A stretch of 64,000 bases of DNA from an uncultured Roseicyclus sp. (lineage in GTDB: Bacteria > Pseudomonadota > Alphaproteobacteria > Rhodobacterales > Rhodobacteraceae): NCBI GenBank assembly GCA_947489665.1, contig CANLEH010000002.1, forward strand, positions 1 through 64,000, given 5' to 3'. Numbering within the stretch: the stretch's first letter is position 1; the number at the start of each line of letters is the position of its first letter. This document shows positions 52,868 through 62,934 of this stretch, one piece after another. The position numbers were made by a program, and so were the translations under genes. The notes below the pieces were generated by a model. It saw nothing but the letters and a program-made list of their open reading frames with translations, did not search any database and had not been told where the DNA came from.

Positions 52868-53980
52868 TCACGCGATACGGATGCGGGGGTTGAGAAAGAC
52901 GTAGCCGATGTCGGAGATCAGTTGCGTCACGAGCACCACGAAGACGGCCACGATGGAGCAGGCCAGAAGCAGCTCGATATCGTTGTTGGAGGCGGCTTGG
53001 ACCATGGTCCATCCGAAGCCGTTGTAGTTGAACAGCGTCTCCACGATCACCACGCCGGTCAGCAGCCAGGGGAATTGGAGCATGATGACGGTGAAGGGCG
53101 CGATCAGCGCGTTGCGCAGGGCGTGTTTCATCACGATGTTGCGGAAGCTGACGCCCTTGAGGCGCGCGGTGCGGATGTATTGGGCTGTCATCACCTCAGC
53201 CATGGAGGCGCGGGTCATGCGGGCGATATAGCCCATGCCGTAGAGCGCGATGGTCACGACCGGCAGGAAGAAGTTCCAGAAGGTGATGCCGCCATCCATG
53301 GCGGAACGGGCGGAGCCGAGGAACAGCGTGTTGCGGTCGCCGAGCCAGCCGTCGCCCCCAAGCCAGCCCCATTCCGTCAGCGTGCCGGAGATGCCTGCCG
53401 TCGAAGACGCGAGGAATACGATGAAGATCACGCCGGAGACGTATTCTGGCGTCGCGGTCGAAGCGATGGAGAAGGTGGAGAGGGAGCGATCAAGCCGGGA
53501 GCCTTCGCGCATGCCCGCCAGCACGCCCACGATCAGGGCGGCAGGAACCATCAGGGCAAAGGCCCAGAACATCAGGATGCCAGTCAGTTGCAGGCGCCCG
53601 CCGATGATATTGCCGACCTCATCATCGGAGACCGTGGAGAAGCCCAAATCGCCTTGCAGTAACCCGCAACGGGTGGGGGCATCGGCGGGATCCATGCCGA
53701 AATCAATGCAACGTCCGGTGATCTCTCCGGTTTCTTCATCCACTTGGGTCCAGCCGGGAACAACGCCCAACCATTCGCCGTAGCGCAGGATCATGGGGCC
53801 GCCATATCCGTTATTGTCGAGCCACGAGACGACTTCTGCATCGGTCATGCGGGCATTGCCTTGGGTCTTCGCGAGCTTTTCGAGGTTCGGAAAGAGGTTC
53901 GTGAGAAAGAACACCACGAAGGTCAGGCAAAGGGCGGTCAGGATCATCACGCCAGTACGGCGCAGGATGAAAGCTCCCAT
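52868..53980 (-). CDS. Peptide/nickel-type ABC permease (DppB-like)
   Basis: This 370-residue permease has about six transmembrane segments, starting RRTGVMILTALCLTFVVFFLTN, with the EAA loop MKHALRNALIAPFTVIMLQF and FPWLLTGVVIVETLFNYNGFGW. It has a long periplasmic insertion after the first helix that contains WTQVDEETGEITGRCIDFG, larger than in classic DppB. It precedes dppC by 13 bases in the same operon. Confidence 0.9.
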   Translation of the reverse strand: MGAFILRRTGVMILTALCLTFVVFFLTNLFPNLEKLAKTQGNARMTDAEVVSWLDNNGYGGPMILRYGEWLGVVPGWTQVDEETGEITGRCIDFGMDPADAPTRCGLLQGDLGFSTVSDDEVGNIIGGRLQLTGILMFWAFALMVPAALIVGVLAGMREGSRLDRSLSTFSIASTATPEYVSGVIFIVFLASSTAGISGTLTEWGWLGGDGWLGDRNTLFLGSARSAMDGGITFWNFFLPVVTIALYGMGYIARMTRASMAEVMTAQYIRTARLKGVSFRNIVMKHALRNALIAPFTVIMLQFPWLLTGVVIVETLFNYNGFGWTMVQAASNNDIELLLACSIVAVFVVLVTQLISDIGYVFLNPRIRIA

Positions 53981-54097
53981 GTCGGTCGGTCCCCTGTTGG
54001 TCTGGGCGGCGCTTATTGTCTGCGCTTCGCCTGGAAATGGGCATGTCCGCTTATGGTGCGGCTTCGGCCCGGGTGCGGATCACTCCGCCGGATAGAA

Positions 54098-54126
54098 AAC
54101 CGGCGCCCCAATCTGGAGCGCCGGTT
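54098..54126 (-). terminator. Hairpin between dppA-like and dppB-like genes
   Basis: AACCGGCGC and GCGCCGGTT form a perfect 9-bp stem with an 11-base loop, followed by TTCT on the minus strand. It lies right after the binding-protein stop. A partial terminator or 3'-stabilising hairpin here would keep the binding protein in excess over the permeases. Confidence 0.65.
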
Positions 54127-54132
54127 CTTTGA

Positions 54133-55788
54133 TTAGGCCTCGAAGCCGAGATAGTGGACGTTGATCTCGAACTTCGGATGCATGTCCGCGTTCACGATGC
54201 CGGCCTTGTAGTGGCGGAAGAGCGAGCGCCAGTAGGGCTGGATCGTCACACCTTCGTTGACCATGATCGTTTCGATCTGTGCCATCACCTCGCGGCGCGC
54301 ATCGGCGTCCTGGATGCCGTTGGCCTGGTCGAGGAGGCTGTCGAACTCTTCATTCGCAAAGCCCGACTCATTCCATGGCACACCGGAGCGGTAGGCGAGG
54401 TTCAGAACCTGAACGCCAAGCTCGCGGTGGTTCCAGTTCGTGGAGCTGAACGGATAGTTCGCCCAGTCGTTCCAGAAGGTGGAGCCAGGGATGATCGTCC
54501 GCGTGACGTTGAAGCCCGCGTCGCGCAGCTGAGCTGCCACGGCGTCGGTCGTGTTCTTGCGGTAATCATCGTCGATCGAGATCAGTTCGAACTCGAAGTC
54601 AGCATTGCCGGATTCCTCCAGCAGCGCCTGGGCGCCGGCCGGATCGAATGGCAGGGCTGCCACATCGGCATATTCCGGGTGGATCGGGCAGACATGGTGG
54701 TTCTGCGCGGTCACGCCCTGGCCGTTGATGCCCAGATCGAGCATCACCTGGTTGTCGCACGCCATGGCAATGGCCTGACGGACGCGGACGTCGTCATAAG
54801 GCGCATTGTTCTGATTCGGACGGATCACCACGGTGGCGGCGGTGGTCACTTCGGACTGGGTCCAGCCGATGGCGGCGAAGAGGTCCACGAATTCACCGAC
54901 CGTCTCGTAGGTCATGTCGAATTCGTCGGCTTCGGCGCCTGCAAACCAAGCGGCGGGGTCCTGGCCAAGGTCAACAAAGACGATCTCGTCGAGGTAGGTT
55001 TCACCCCAGTATTCGTGATCTGCCTTGCGCGACAGCGTGGCGGAAACACCCACTTCGTAGTTGGTGATCTCGTACGCGCCGGTGCCCACGCCGTGGTCTG
55101 CCGGGTTGGTGCCGATCAGGTCGCGGTGCTGCACGGCCGACGGATAATCCGCGATGCCGGGGACCAGAGTGATATCGGGCGCGGGGTAGGTCACGCGCAC
55201 GGTGTAGTCATCAACCACTTCGATGGCGCCTTCGCGCGCCACGCCGGTATCCGGGTCAACAAGGCCGCCCATGCGGGTAGACATGGAATTGCCTTCAACC
55301 GTGCTGTCACACCAGCCAATGAAGTTTGCGGCAACGTCTTCGGCGGTGAACGGATCGCCGTTGTTCCAGCTGACGCCCTGACGCACGTTGAGCGTATAGA
55401 CGGTTGCATCTTCGTTGGCTTCCCAGCTGTCCAGCAGGACGCCTTCGAACGAGCCGTCTGCGTTGTACTGGATCAGGTATTCGAGGAAGCCACGGGTGAC
55501 GTTGGCCATCTGCGACCAGTCATAGGTGCGCGGGTCTTTCAGCGCGCGCACTTCCTGCTGGATGCGCAGGGTGCCGCCAGCGGCGGGCACAGCGCGGTGG
55601 CCATCGGCCGCGGCAGGCGACGCGCCGATCAGCGAATAGGCTGCGGCAGCGGACAGGCCGAGTGCAGTCGAGCGGACGAGGAATTCGCGGCGGTCAAGTT
55701 TGCCTTCCTTGTGCTCGCGCGCGTACATCTCGGCGACCGGATGGCTCGTCAAACCCGATTGGGTCTGTACGTGGGTGAAATCTTTCAT
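54133..55788 (-). CDS. Peptide-type ABC substrate-binding protein with Tat signal
   Basis: This is a 551-residue family 5 solute-binding protein. A twin-arginine signal (DRREFLVRSTALGLSAAAAY, residues about 31-50) sits behind a long N-terminal leader, so export is by the Tat system. The mature domain has YDWSQMANVTRGFLEYLIQYN, VLLDSWEANEDATVYTLNVRQGVSWNNG and PYDDVRVRQAIAMACD. It probably binds dipeptides or oligopeptides, but other ligands (for example nickel chelates or heme) are possible. It is the first gene of a five-gene operon with an AraC regulator upstream. Confidence 0.92.
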   Translation of the reverse strand: MKDFTHVQTQSGLTSHPVAEMYAREHKEGKLDRREFLVRSTALGLSAAAAYSLIGASPAAADGHRAVPAAGGTLRIQQEVRALKDPRTYDWSQMANVTRGFLEYLIQYNADGSFEGVLLDSWEANEDATVYTLNVRQGVSWNNGDPFTAEDVAANFIGWCDSTVEGNSMSTRMGGLVDPDTGVAREGAIEVVDDYTVRVTYPAPDITLVPGIADYPSAVQHRDLIGTNPADHGVGTGAYEITNYEVGVSATLSRKADHEYWGETYLDEIVFVDLGQDPAAWFAGAEADEFDMTYETVGEFVDLFAAIGWTQSEVTTAATVVIRPNQNNAPYDDVRVRQAIAMACDNQVMLDLGINGQGVTAQNHHVCPIHPEYADVAALPFDPAGAQALLEESGNADFEFELISIDDDYRKNTTDAVAAQLRDAGFNVTRTIIPGSTFWNDWANYPFSSTNWNHRELGVQVLNLAYRSGVPWNESGFANEEFDSLLDQANGIQDADARREVMAQIETIMVNEGVTIQPYWRSLFRHYKAGIVNADMHPKFEINVHYLGFEA

Positions 55789-55872
55789 TTGCGTCGTCTC
55801 CCTGTGACGTCTTGGTCTGTTTTTGTTTGGGCGCCCATTTTACCGCGAAGCGGCCCGCGCACCCTCAGCCAC

Positions 55873-55902
55873 ATTAGCAACCGCATTGGACACTTGCGTC
55901 AA
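55873..55902 (-). promoter_or_regulatory. Candidate promoter of the peptide-ABC operon
   Basis: On the minus strand TTGACG (55902-55897) and GCTAAT (55878-55873) are 18 bases apart, about 85 bases before the binding-protein start. Confidence 0.4.
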
Positions 55903-56023
55903 CGGTTAGTTGCGCCGACTAAGCGCACGTTTGCGACATCGCCCACGACAAAAACCGACATTGGGCCTAGATGCAACCGGAGATGTATACAGGTTGAGTG
56001 CGGGGTGGCCCGCTTGCGGGGAC

Positions 56024-56830
56024 TCAGCTGCGCAGACGCGGCTTGCGAAAATCCTTGGGCGTTTGGCCCACGGCCTGACTGAACGCCCGCGTAAAGTAGG
56101 CAGCCGAAGAGAAACCCAATTGCTCGGCCACTTCACGTGCGGGCAGGTCAGTCTCCAGAAGGAGGCGACGCGCCTCGTGCATGATCCGTTCGTTGAGCAG
56201 CGCAAGGGCAGGGCGGCCCGCAGCATCGCGGCAGACGCGGCTAAGATGGGTGGGCGTCACATGCAGATCGCGTGCATAATCGGCCACGCCCTTTCCGGTC
56301 CGAAAGCCCTGTTCCATGCGTTCGGCGAACATCTCAACCAATTTGTGGGATCGTTCGCGGCGGATCACACCTTCCTGGCGCGCCAATTCGCGTGTCATCC
56401 AGGCGGAAATCAGCAGCGAATAAGCCGTCAGCGCACGACCCATGGCAGGCGCGCGGGCGGCAAGCTCGGCTTCGATCTTCTCGACATGAGAGGTGACGGC
56501 CGCTTGGCTTTCAATGTTGGACACACGCAGGTGGAACGGCTGGTCCGGCAGGTCGAGACTGGTATCGGGGGGCAGGCAGAGCTCCAACCCCTGGGTCTGT
56601 GCGGCCAGTTCCAGAGCCATTGGCACGCGGGCTGGCACAAAGACGGCTGTGTTGGGCCCGTAGCCGCGCGTGATGCAGTTCACCGTCACCCGCCCCTGGC
56701 CCCGCGTGATCCAGTAGAGCCGGGCACGCGGCGCGGCGTGCAGATGTTCGATGCGCCAAGCCCCCTGCATGCGCAATTTCCCTAAGGACGCGACAGAATG
56801 GGCAATGGGACGGCGGGATGCTTCGAACAT
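56024..56830 (-). CDS. AraC family transcriptional regulator
   Basis: The 268-residue protein has an N-terminal cupin-like sensing domain (LYWITRGQGRVTVNCITRGYG) and a C-terminal pair of helix-turn-helix motifs (VADYARDLHVTPTHLSRVCRDAAG and AREVAEQLGFSSAAYFTRAFSQAVGQTPKDFR). It is upstream of and in the same direction as the peptide-ABC operon, a plausible target (inference from position). Confidence 0.9.
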   Translation of the reverse strand: MFEASRRPIAHSVASLGKLRMQGAWRIEHLHAAPRARLYWITRGQGRVTVNCITRGYGPNTAVFVPARVPMALELAAQTQGLELCLPPDTSLDLPDQPFHLRVSNIESQAAVTSHVEKIEAELAARAPAMGRALTAYSLLISAWMTRELARQEGVIRRERSHKLVEMFAERMEQGFRTGKGVADYARDLHVTPTHLSRVCRDAAGRPALALLNERIMHEARRLLLETDLPAREVAEQLGFSSAAYFTRAFSQAVGQTPKDFRKPRLRS

Positions 56831-56885
56831 AGCGGCAGGGTAGCTTTCGCGCTAGCACACGCAAGCGGAAAGGCCGTGCGCTTGT

Positions 56886-57752
56886 TTATGGGAGCGAAAG
56901 GTGAGTCCAATCGGCCATATTCGAGCGGAACCAGGTGCGTTGACGTTTGGCGTATTGGCGGCTGGCGATGATTGCGGCTTCGCGGGCGTCATCGAGGGAG
57001 AGGTGGCCTTTCAGATGGGCGATCAACTCAGGCGCGCCGATGGCTTTTGCGGCCCCTCCGGCCTTTTCCCAGCGGTGCAGGTTTGCGCGGGCTTCTTCGA
57101 GTGCGCCTTGTTCGAGCATCATGTCGAACCGGCGCGCGATACGATCGGCCAGCCAATCCCGGTCGGCGTCCAACAGAATGGGGTAAGTTTTCGAAAGCGG
57201 GAGTGCGGGAGGTGGCGTTTCGGTTTGCCAGGCAGAGAGCGGCTTGCCGGTGCTGCGTAGAACCTCCCACCCGCGCTGGATGCGGGCGCGGTTCTGTCGG
57301 TCGATGCGGAGGGCGAGAGTGGGATCTTCGTGGTCCAGGTCTTGTAGCAGGGTCGCGGTGGGCAGGGCATCAGCGGTTGCCCGGATGTCGGGCGGTGTAA
57401 GAGGAATTTCGGCCAACCCTTCAGTCAACGCGCGGAAGTAGAGCCCGGTGCCGCCGACGATGATGGGGCGTTTGCTGAGGAACGGGGCGACATCACGCAG
57501 CCATTGGCCGACGCTGTACTCGGCCTCGAACGGCACATGGCCAAACAGGTAGTGGGGGGCTGCGGCCTCCTCCTCAGGCGAAGGGCGCGCGGTCAGGATA
57601 CGCCAGCCGTCGTAGACTTGGAGCGCATCGGCGTTCACGATGGGTCTGTTTTGCGCCTGCGCAATCGAGATGGCGAGCGCCGTTTTTCCTGACGCAGTCG
57701 GGCCCGCAATCAGGATTGGCACATCCTCCGGAATGGTATCTATGTTAATCAA
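56886..57752 (-). CDS. miaA: tRNA dimethylallyltransferase MiaA
   Basis: MiaA transfers a dimethylallyl group to A37 of tRNAs that read UNN codons. The 288-residue protein has the P-loop [57 protein letters not shown] and [14 protein letters not shown]. It starts at [12 protein letters not shown] and lies divergent from pyrH. Confidence 0.95.
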   Translation of the reverse strand: MINIDTIPEDVPILIAGPTASGKTALAISIAQAQNRPIVNADALQVYDGWRILTARPSPEEEAAAPHYLFGHVPFEAEYSVGQWLRDVAPFLSKRPIIVGGTGLYFRALTEGLAEIPLTPPDIRATADALPTATLLQDLDHEDPTLALRIDRQNRARIQRGWEVLRSTGKPLSAWQTETPPPALPLSKTYPILLDADRDWLADRIARRFDMMLEQGALEEARANLHRWEKAGGAAKAIGAPELIAHLKGHLSLDDAREAAIIASRQYAKRQRTWFRSNMADWTHLSLP

Positions 57753-57871
57753 GGGGTTGCGGGCCGTTCTTCATGCTGTCGATCAAAGGCGGTCCGGCGA
57801 AAGGAGGGCGTTGAACCGGCGCGGTGTTTAGCCCATTGTTGCGCCGCAAATCAACGAAGGACATCCCCGCC

Positions 57872-58606
57872 ATGACAAGCGACCCCGCCCACACTGCCGC
57901 CCGGTACAACCGCGTGATGCTCAAGATCTCGGGTGAGGCCTTGATGGGCGATCAGGGCTTCGGTCTGCACCCGCCGACGGTGGAGCGGATCGCGAAGGAG
58001 ATCAAATCGGTCCACGACCTCGGCGTGGAGATCTGTCTGGTGATCGGCGGCGGCAACATCTTCCGGGGCCTGCAGGGCAGCGCGCAAGGGATGGAGCGGA
58101 CGACGGCCGACTATATGGGGATGCTGGCCACGGTCATGAATGCACTGGCGATGCAAAGCGCGCTGGAAAGCCTTGGCGTGTTCACGCGGGTCATCTCTGC
58201 CATCACGATGAATGAAGTGGCTGAGCCCTATATCCGCCGCCGCGCCGTGCGTCACTTGGAAAAGAAGCGGGTCTGCATCTTTGCGGCAGGCACAGGCAAC
58301 CCGTATTTCACCACCGATACAGCGGCCACCCTGCGGGCATCCGAGATGGCGTGCGAAGCGATCTTCAAGGGCACGAAGGTGGACGGTGTCTACGACAAGG
58401 ACCCGGCCAAGCACAACGATGCCAAACGGTTCGAGACGGTCAGCTATGACGAGGTTCTGGCGCAGCACCTGGGGGTGATGGACGCCTCCGCGATTGCATT
58501 GGCTCGGGAAAATGACCTGCCGATCATCGTCTTCAGCCTCGACGCGCCGGGTGGGTTCCTGTCGATCCTGTCGGGCGAGGGGACGTTCACGAAGGTGTCG
58601 GATTGA
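57872..58606 (+). CDS. pyrH: Uridylate kinase PyrH
   Basis: PyrH phosphorylates UMP to UDP. The 244-residue protein has [32 protein letters not shown], and the C-terminal ATP-binding [18 protein letters not shown] and [22 protein letters not shown] 57872 gives the family N-terminus. It is the first gene of a conserved cluster that normally continues with frr; here an exported protein gene intervenes, overlapping its stop. Confidence 0.95.
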   Translation: MTSDPAHTAARYNRVMLKISGEALMGDQGFGLHPPTVERIAKEIKSVHDLGVEICLVIGGGNIFRGLQGSAQGMERTTADYMGMLATVMNALAMQSALESLGVFTRVISAITMNEVAEPYIRRRAVRHLEKKRVCIFAAGTGNPYFTTDTAATLRASEMACEAIFKGTKVDGVYDKDPAKHNDAKRFETVSYDEVLAQHLGVMDASAIALARENDLPIIVFSLDAPGGFLSILSGEGTFTKVSD

Positions 58607-59415
58607 GGCTCGCGGTTTGTCTTGCGCTGTTCGCATTTCCCTGCGCGGCGGACCCGGTGGCGCTGTCCTTCTTTGAGCGTAACGGATGTGTCGCCTCGGC
58701 TGGCGATCTGACTGTCGCGCAGACCGAGGGCGTGGATGTCGCCCCGATTGATGCGTTCGTCACGGCGCAAATGGCTGCGGGCCATGTGGTCGAGCAGGGC
58801 GCCTACACGGTTCTTTCGCCTGAGATATGCACGATCCGACTGCCGGATATCCAAACGGAATGGCGGCTGGATGCGCCGGAAATTCAGGCGATCACCACGA
58901 CGGTTGATGACGAGCCGGAATTTCCCGGTTGTTTCCTTGAGGATGTGACGGGGTTCTTTGAGCGTCAGTACCCGGATGATCCGGCGCGCGCCTATGATGA
59001 GTGGGTCAGGTTCATTGCGGCCCATATCATTTCGGGAGATGTGCGGTTTTTCGGCGACTCCCCGCTTGTCACGCCGGCCACGTGGCAGGTTGTGACGGGC
59101 GCGTGCGCCAATGTCCCGCAGATTGATGCGATCCGCGCCACACACCGTTACATTTCCGATGACGCTTTTGCGCAGGTGATCGCAACCTTGCAGGCCAACG
59201 ACGCCTGTTTTCAGGAACGCAGCGACAGCCTGCGCGATGCTGTTCTCGCCTTGCAGGGCATCGACCTAGCAACCGGCAGCGCGACCGGCGACGGCCCGGT
59301 GAACGCGTGGCTGGATACCGAATACCTGATTATTTTTCTGGCCGCAGACTGGTTTATCGGGGATAGCCTGACAGAGCGTGGCATGACGCGCCCGCCCCTT
59401 TGCGGCTGGCCATAA
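58603..59415 (+). CDS. Exported protein of unknown function between pyrH and frr
   Basis: This 270-residue protein starts at TTG 58603, overlapping the pyrH stop, with a signal peptide ([16 protein letters not shown], cleavage before DPVAL). The mature part has several cysteines (NGCVAS, EICTIR, PGCFLED, GACANV, DACFQE, PLCGWP), possibly paired in the periplasm. No known family is recognised. It sits inside an operon that is usually uninterrupted. Confidence 0.65.
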   Translation: MRLAVCLALFAFPCAADPVALSFFERNGCVASAGDLTVAQTEGVDVAPIDAFVTAQMAAGHVVEQGAYTVLSPEICTIRLPDIQTEWRLDAPEIQAITTTVDDEPEFPGCFLEDVTGFFERQYPDDPARAYDEWVRFIAAHIISGDVRFFGDSPLVTPATWQVVTGACANVPQIDAIRATHRYISDDAFAQVIATLQANDACFQERSDSLRDAVLALQGIDLATGSATGDGPVNAWLDTEYLIIFLAADWFIGDSLTERGMTRPPLCGWP

Positions 59416-59541
59416 GGCGGCCGACTGGCCGCATAGATCCCTGCATCTGCACAAAAACCCCTGAAGCTGGGGTGTTGTCGAACGCAAGCCCTGCGGGTTA
59501 CAAGCAGCGCTAGGTAACAACAATGAACAGGCCCGCGCGAT

Positions 59542-60096
59542 ATGTCCGACGATTTCATGCTGGATACCGATGATCTGGAGCGGCGGATGGAAGGGGCGAT
59601 TTCGTCCCTGCGCACAGAATTCGCCTCGCTGCGCACAGGACGCGCCAGTGCTTCGATGCTGGAGCCGGTGATGGTCGACGCCTACGGCGCAATGACGCCT
59701 ATCAACCAAGTGGGCACAGTGAATGTCCCCGAACCAAGGATGGTTACGGTAAACGTCTGGGACAAGGGCCTTGTCGGCAAGGTTGAGAAGGCGATCCGTG
59801 AAAGCGGTCTGGGCATCAACCCGCAGCTCAACGGCACAATCATCATGTTGCCGATCCCCGAGTTGAACGAGGAACGCCGCCGCGAGCTTGGCAAGGTTGC
59901 AGGCACCTACGCGGAGAACGCGCGGGTCAGCATCCGCAATATCCGTCGCGACGGGATGGATCAGATCAAGAAAGCGGACACGTCCGAGGATGATGCGAAA
60001 TTCTGGGAAGGCGCCGTGCAGGAGCTGACCGATACGTTCATCAAGCGTGTTGATGAGGCGCTGGAGAACAAACAAGAAGAAATCATGCAGGTCTGA
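59542..60096 (+). CDS. frr: Ribosome recycling factor
   Basis: RRF works with EF-G to split post-termination ribosomes. The 184-residue protein has the two-domain RRF pattern: [65 protein letters not shown] and [20 protein letters not shown]. The length and start ([16 protein letters not shown]) fit. Confidence 0.96.
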   Translation: MSDDFMLDTDDLERRMEGAISSLRTEFASLRTGRASASMLEPVMVDAYGAMTPINQVGTVNVPEPRMVTVNVWDKGLVGKVEKAIRESGLGINPQLNGTIIMLPIPELNEERRRELGKVAGTYAENARVSIRNIRRDGMDQIKKADTSEDDAKFWEGAVQELTDTFIKRVDEALENKQEEIMQV

Positions 60097-60176
60097 TGCA
60101 ATCGCAGACCGCGGCCTGGTGCGGGCCACAGCCCTGATCCCATTGCAGTAGGCGCCCGATGAAAGGACGCTCCCCC

Positions 60177-60893
60177 ATGTCAGACAAGAAAAAAGCCCCC
60201 GAACATGTTGCGATCATCATGGATGGCAATGGACGTTGGGCGCAAATGCGGCATCGCCCGCGCCTTGTCGGCCACCATGCGGGCGCCAAACGCGTGCGTG
60301 AAGTTGTGCGCGCCTGTCCGGATCTGGGCGTGAAATATCTGACGATCTTTGCGTTCTCGACCGAGAACTGGAAACGGACGCAGACCGAAGTTGCGGGTCT
60401 GATGAAGCTGTTCAAACGCTATATCCGGCGGGAAGCGGAGAACCTGCTGGAAGAGGGTGTGCGGGTGCGGTTCATCGGCGACCGCGTCAAGCTGGAGCCT
60501 GCCCTGGTTGACCTGATGGACGGTTTGGAGCTTTTGACCGCTGACAACGACAAGGTGCATCTGACCATAGCGCTCAACTATGGCGGGCGGGACGAGGTGG
60601 CGCGCGCGGCGCGGCGGCTCGCCCATGATGTCGAGATGGGCAACCTGAACCCGCGTGATGTCTGTGATGAGACCTTCCCTAAATACCTCGACACCCATGT
60701 TTTGCCTGACCCGGATCTGGTGATCCGCACGAGTGGCGAAGCGCGCATCTCGAACTTTTTGCTGTGGCAATCGGCTTACTCGGAATACGAGTTTATCGAC
60801 ACGCTTTGGCCGGACTTCACCTCGGACGTCTTCGCGGAGGTTGTGGATCGCTTCGGCGTGCGCGAACGGCGCTTCGGCGCAGTGCCGGTCTGA
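60177..60893 (+). CDS. uppS: Isoprenyl transferase (undecaprenyl diphosphate synthase type)
   Basis: UppS condenses isopentenyl diphosphate with a polyprenyl primer to make the C55 lipid carrier for peptidoglycan. The 238-residue protein has AIIMDGNGRWAQMRHRPRLVGHHAG (catalytic Asp), LTIFAFSTENWKR, ALNYGGRDEVARAARRLA and DPDLVIRTSGEARISNFLLWQ. ATG 60177 has AAAGGA in front. Confidence 0.96.
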   Translation: MSDKKKAPEHVAIIMDGNGRWAQMRHRPRLVGHHAGAKRVREVVRACPDLGVKYLTIFAFSTENWKRTQTEVAGLMKLFKRYIRREAENLLEEGVRVRFIGDRVKLEPALVDLMDGLELLTADNDKVHLTIALNYGGRDEVARAARRLAHDVEMGNLNPRDVCDETFPKYLDTHVLPDPDLVIRTSGEARISNFLLWQSAYSEYEFIDTLWPDFTSDVFAEVVDRFGVRERRFGAVPV

Positions 60894-60901
60894 GGCGCGC
60901 C

Positions 60902-61735
60902 ATGGCGGGGGGGCCGAAATTCGCGGATCTCGTCCCGCGTGTGCTGTCCGCGTTTGTGCTGCTTGGCGTTGCCGGTGCGGGGCTTTGGTTCGGGGGGCTT
61001 GTGCTGGCGCTGTTGCTGGCCGTCTTCGGCGCGGTGATGTTGTGGGAATATTTCCGACTGATCATCCGGCTGACAAAACCGTTTGCCCGGATTGCGACGA
61101 TCCTGTCTTCGGCCTTGCTGGCGCTGGCGCTGATCCTTGAGCATCGCTTGGTGCAGGAGACAGATGGCGTTTTGGCGGTCTCGCCCGTCGCGATGGGCGT
61201 TCTGGGCGTCACGATGGTGGTGGTCATGATCCCCGTGCGCAAAAGCCGGTTGGAGACGCTGTTTGGTGCGATGATCCCGTTGGCGACCTTCCTGTTCTTC
61301 TTTCTTCACCAGTCGGTGCCGTTGGCGATGTGGCTGGTTGTGGCCGTCGTGATCTCCACCGACGTTGCGGGGTATTTCTTTGGAAAGCTGATTGGCGGCC
61401 CGAAATTCTGGCCGAGCCTGAGCCCCAACAAGACCTGGGCCGGCACGGTGTCGGGTTGGGTCATGGCCGCGATCATTGCGATTGCCGTGAGCCTCCGGGC
61501 GAGTGATCCGGTCTCAACCACCATTGTCGGCGTGATATTCCTGGTCTTTGTGGCCTTTGCGGCGCAGCTTGCTGATATCGCAGAGAGTGCTTTGAAGCGC
61601 CGGGCCGGGGTCAAGGACAGCTCGAAGATTATCCCGGGCCATGGCGGCGCGCTGGACCGGTTTGACGGAATGCTTGGGGCATTCACGGTTGCGGGGCTGG
61701 TCTTTGTGCTGGCGGGCTTCACGGTGTCGCTGTGA
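60902..61735 (+). CDS. cdsA: Phosphatidate cytidylyltransferase
   Basis: CdsA makes CDP-diacylglycerol from phosphatidate and CTP. The 277-residue membrane protein has multiple transmembrane segments, SLSPNKTWAGTVSGWVMAA, and the signature ESALKRRAGVKDSSKIIPGHGGALDRFDGML. ATG 60902 lies eight bases after the uppS stop. Its end overlaps the dxr start. Confidence 0.95.
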   Translation: MAGGPKFADLVPRVLSAFVLLGVAGAGLWFGGLVLALLLAVFGAVMLWEYFRLIIRLTKPFARIATILSSALLALALILEHRLVQETDGVLAVSPVAMGVLGVTMVVVMIPVRKSRLETLFGAMIPLATFLFFFLHQSVPLAMWLVVAVVISTDVAGYFFGKLIGGPKFWPSLSPNKTWAGTVSGWVMAAIIAIAVSLRASDPVSTTIVGVIFLVFVAFAAQLADIAESALKRRAGVKDSSKIIPGHGGALDRFDGMLGAFTVAGLVFVLAGFTVSL

Positions 61736-62931
61736 GCCTCCGTTCGCCCCGGACGCGGCGGGTTTCGATCTTCGGGGCCACAGGCTCCATCGGGCAGAAC
61801 ACCCTCGACCTGATTGCGCGCGACCCAGACGCTTATGACGTGGTGGCCCTGACCGGGGCTTCGAACATCACCCAACTCGCCGCAGACGCGAAGCGGTTGG
61901 GCGCGCAGATCGCGGTTACCGCCGAGGAGGGGCTGTTGCCGGACCTGCGGGCGGCGCTTGAGGGGTCAGGAATTGAGGCCGCGGCGGGGGAGGCTGCGCT
62001 GTTGGAGGCCGCTGACCGACCGGCGGACTGGATCATGTCGGCCATTGTGGGTGCGGCGGGGCTGGCGCCGGGTTTTCGCGCGCTTCGCCATGGCACAACC
62101 TTGGCGCTGGCCAATAAGGAAAGCCTTGTGACGGCGGGCCCACTTCTTCTGCAAGAAGCGCGCACCCATGGCGCCACGATCTTGCCAGTCGATTCCGAGC
62201 ATTCTGCGGTTTTTCAAGGCCTTGTGGGTGAGGATATGACCGCGGTTGAGCGGATCATCATCACCGCCTCTGGCGGCGGTTTGCGTGATTGGCCGGTTGA
62301 CGCGCTGGCTTCTGCTACGCCTGAAGATGCGGGGGCACATCCGAACTGGGATATGGGGCAGCGGATCACGATTGATAGCGCGTCGATGTTCAACAAGGCG
62401 ATGGAGCTGATCGAAACCAAGGAATTCTTCGGCGTCGCACCTGCCCAAATCGAAACGGTCATTCACCCGCAGAGCATCGTGCACGCCCTTGTCGGCTTTA
62501 ACGATGGGGCATTGATGGCCCATCTGGGCGCGCCGGACATGCGGCACGCCATTGGCTATGCGCTCAACTACCCGGATCGCAAACATTTGCCTGTGTCCCG
62601 CATCGACCTTACTGAATTGGCGACACTGGAATTCTATACCGCCTGCGAGACGCGATACCCGGCGCTGAAAATCGCGCGCGCGGTGATGGAAACGGGCGGC
62701 CATGCGGGCTGCGTGTTCAACGCAGCCAAGGAAATCGCGTTGGACGGATTCCTCGCCGGACGCATCGGTTTTATGGACATGAGCGGCGTTGTTGAGGCCA
62801 CACTTGACGCGATCTCGTCAAAGATCGGCCTTTCAAATGCCGTTGATACCCTTGAGGACGTGCTGCAAACGGACCAAATGGCACGTAAGACAGCCTGGAC
62901 CATGATCGAGCACCACGAAGAAAAGGCATAG
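61732..62931 (+). CDS. dxr: 1-deoxy-D-xylulose 5-phosphate reductoisomerase
   Basis: Dxr makes MEP from DXP, the first committed step of the non-mevalonate isoprenoid pathway. The 399-residue protein has the NADPH motif VSIFGATGSIGQNTLDLI, ANKESLVTAG, the metal/substrate site LPVDSEHSAVFQGL, and IDSASMFNKAMELIETKEFFG. It starts with GTG 61732, overlapping the cdsA stop. Its product feeds the substrate of UppS in the same operon. Confidence 0.96.
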   Translation: MSLRSPRTRRVSIFGATGSIGQNTLDLIARDPDAYDVVALTGASNITQLAADAKRLGAQIAVTAEEGLLPDLRAALEGSGIEAAAGEAALLEAADRPADWIMSAIVGAAGLAPGFRALRHGTTLALANKESLVTAGPLLLQEARTHGATILPVDSEHSAVFQGLVGEDMTAVERIIITASGGGLRDWPVDALASATPEDAGAHPNWDMGQRITIDSASMFNKAMELIETKEFFGVAPAQIETVIHPQSIVHALVGFNDGALMAHLGAPDMRHAIGYALNYPDRKHLPVSRIDLTELATLEFYTACETRYPALKIARAVMETGGHAGCVFNAAKEIALDGFLAGRIGFMDMSGVVEATLDAISSKIGLSNAVDTLEDVLQTDQMARKTAWTMIEHHEEKA

Positions 62932-62934
62932 TTG

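Noticed and set aside
59446-59485. ACCCC-loop-GGGGT hairpin between the exported gene and frr as a terminator
   Set aside because: The T run lies on the minus-strand side, where no gene ends. On the plus strand it is only a weak hairpin.
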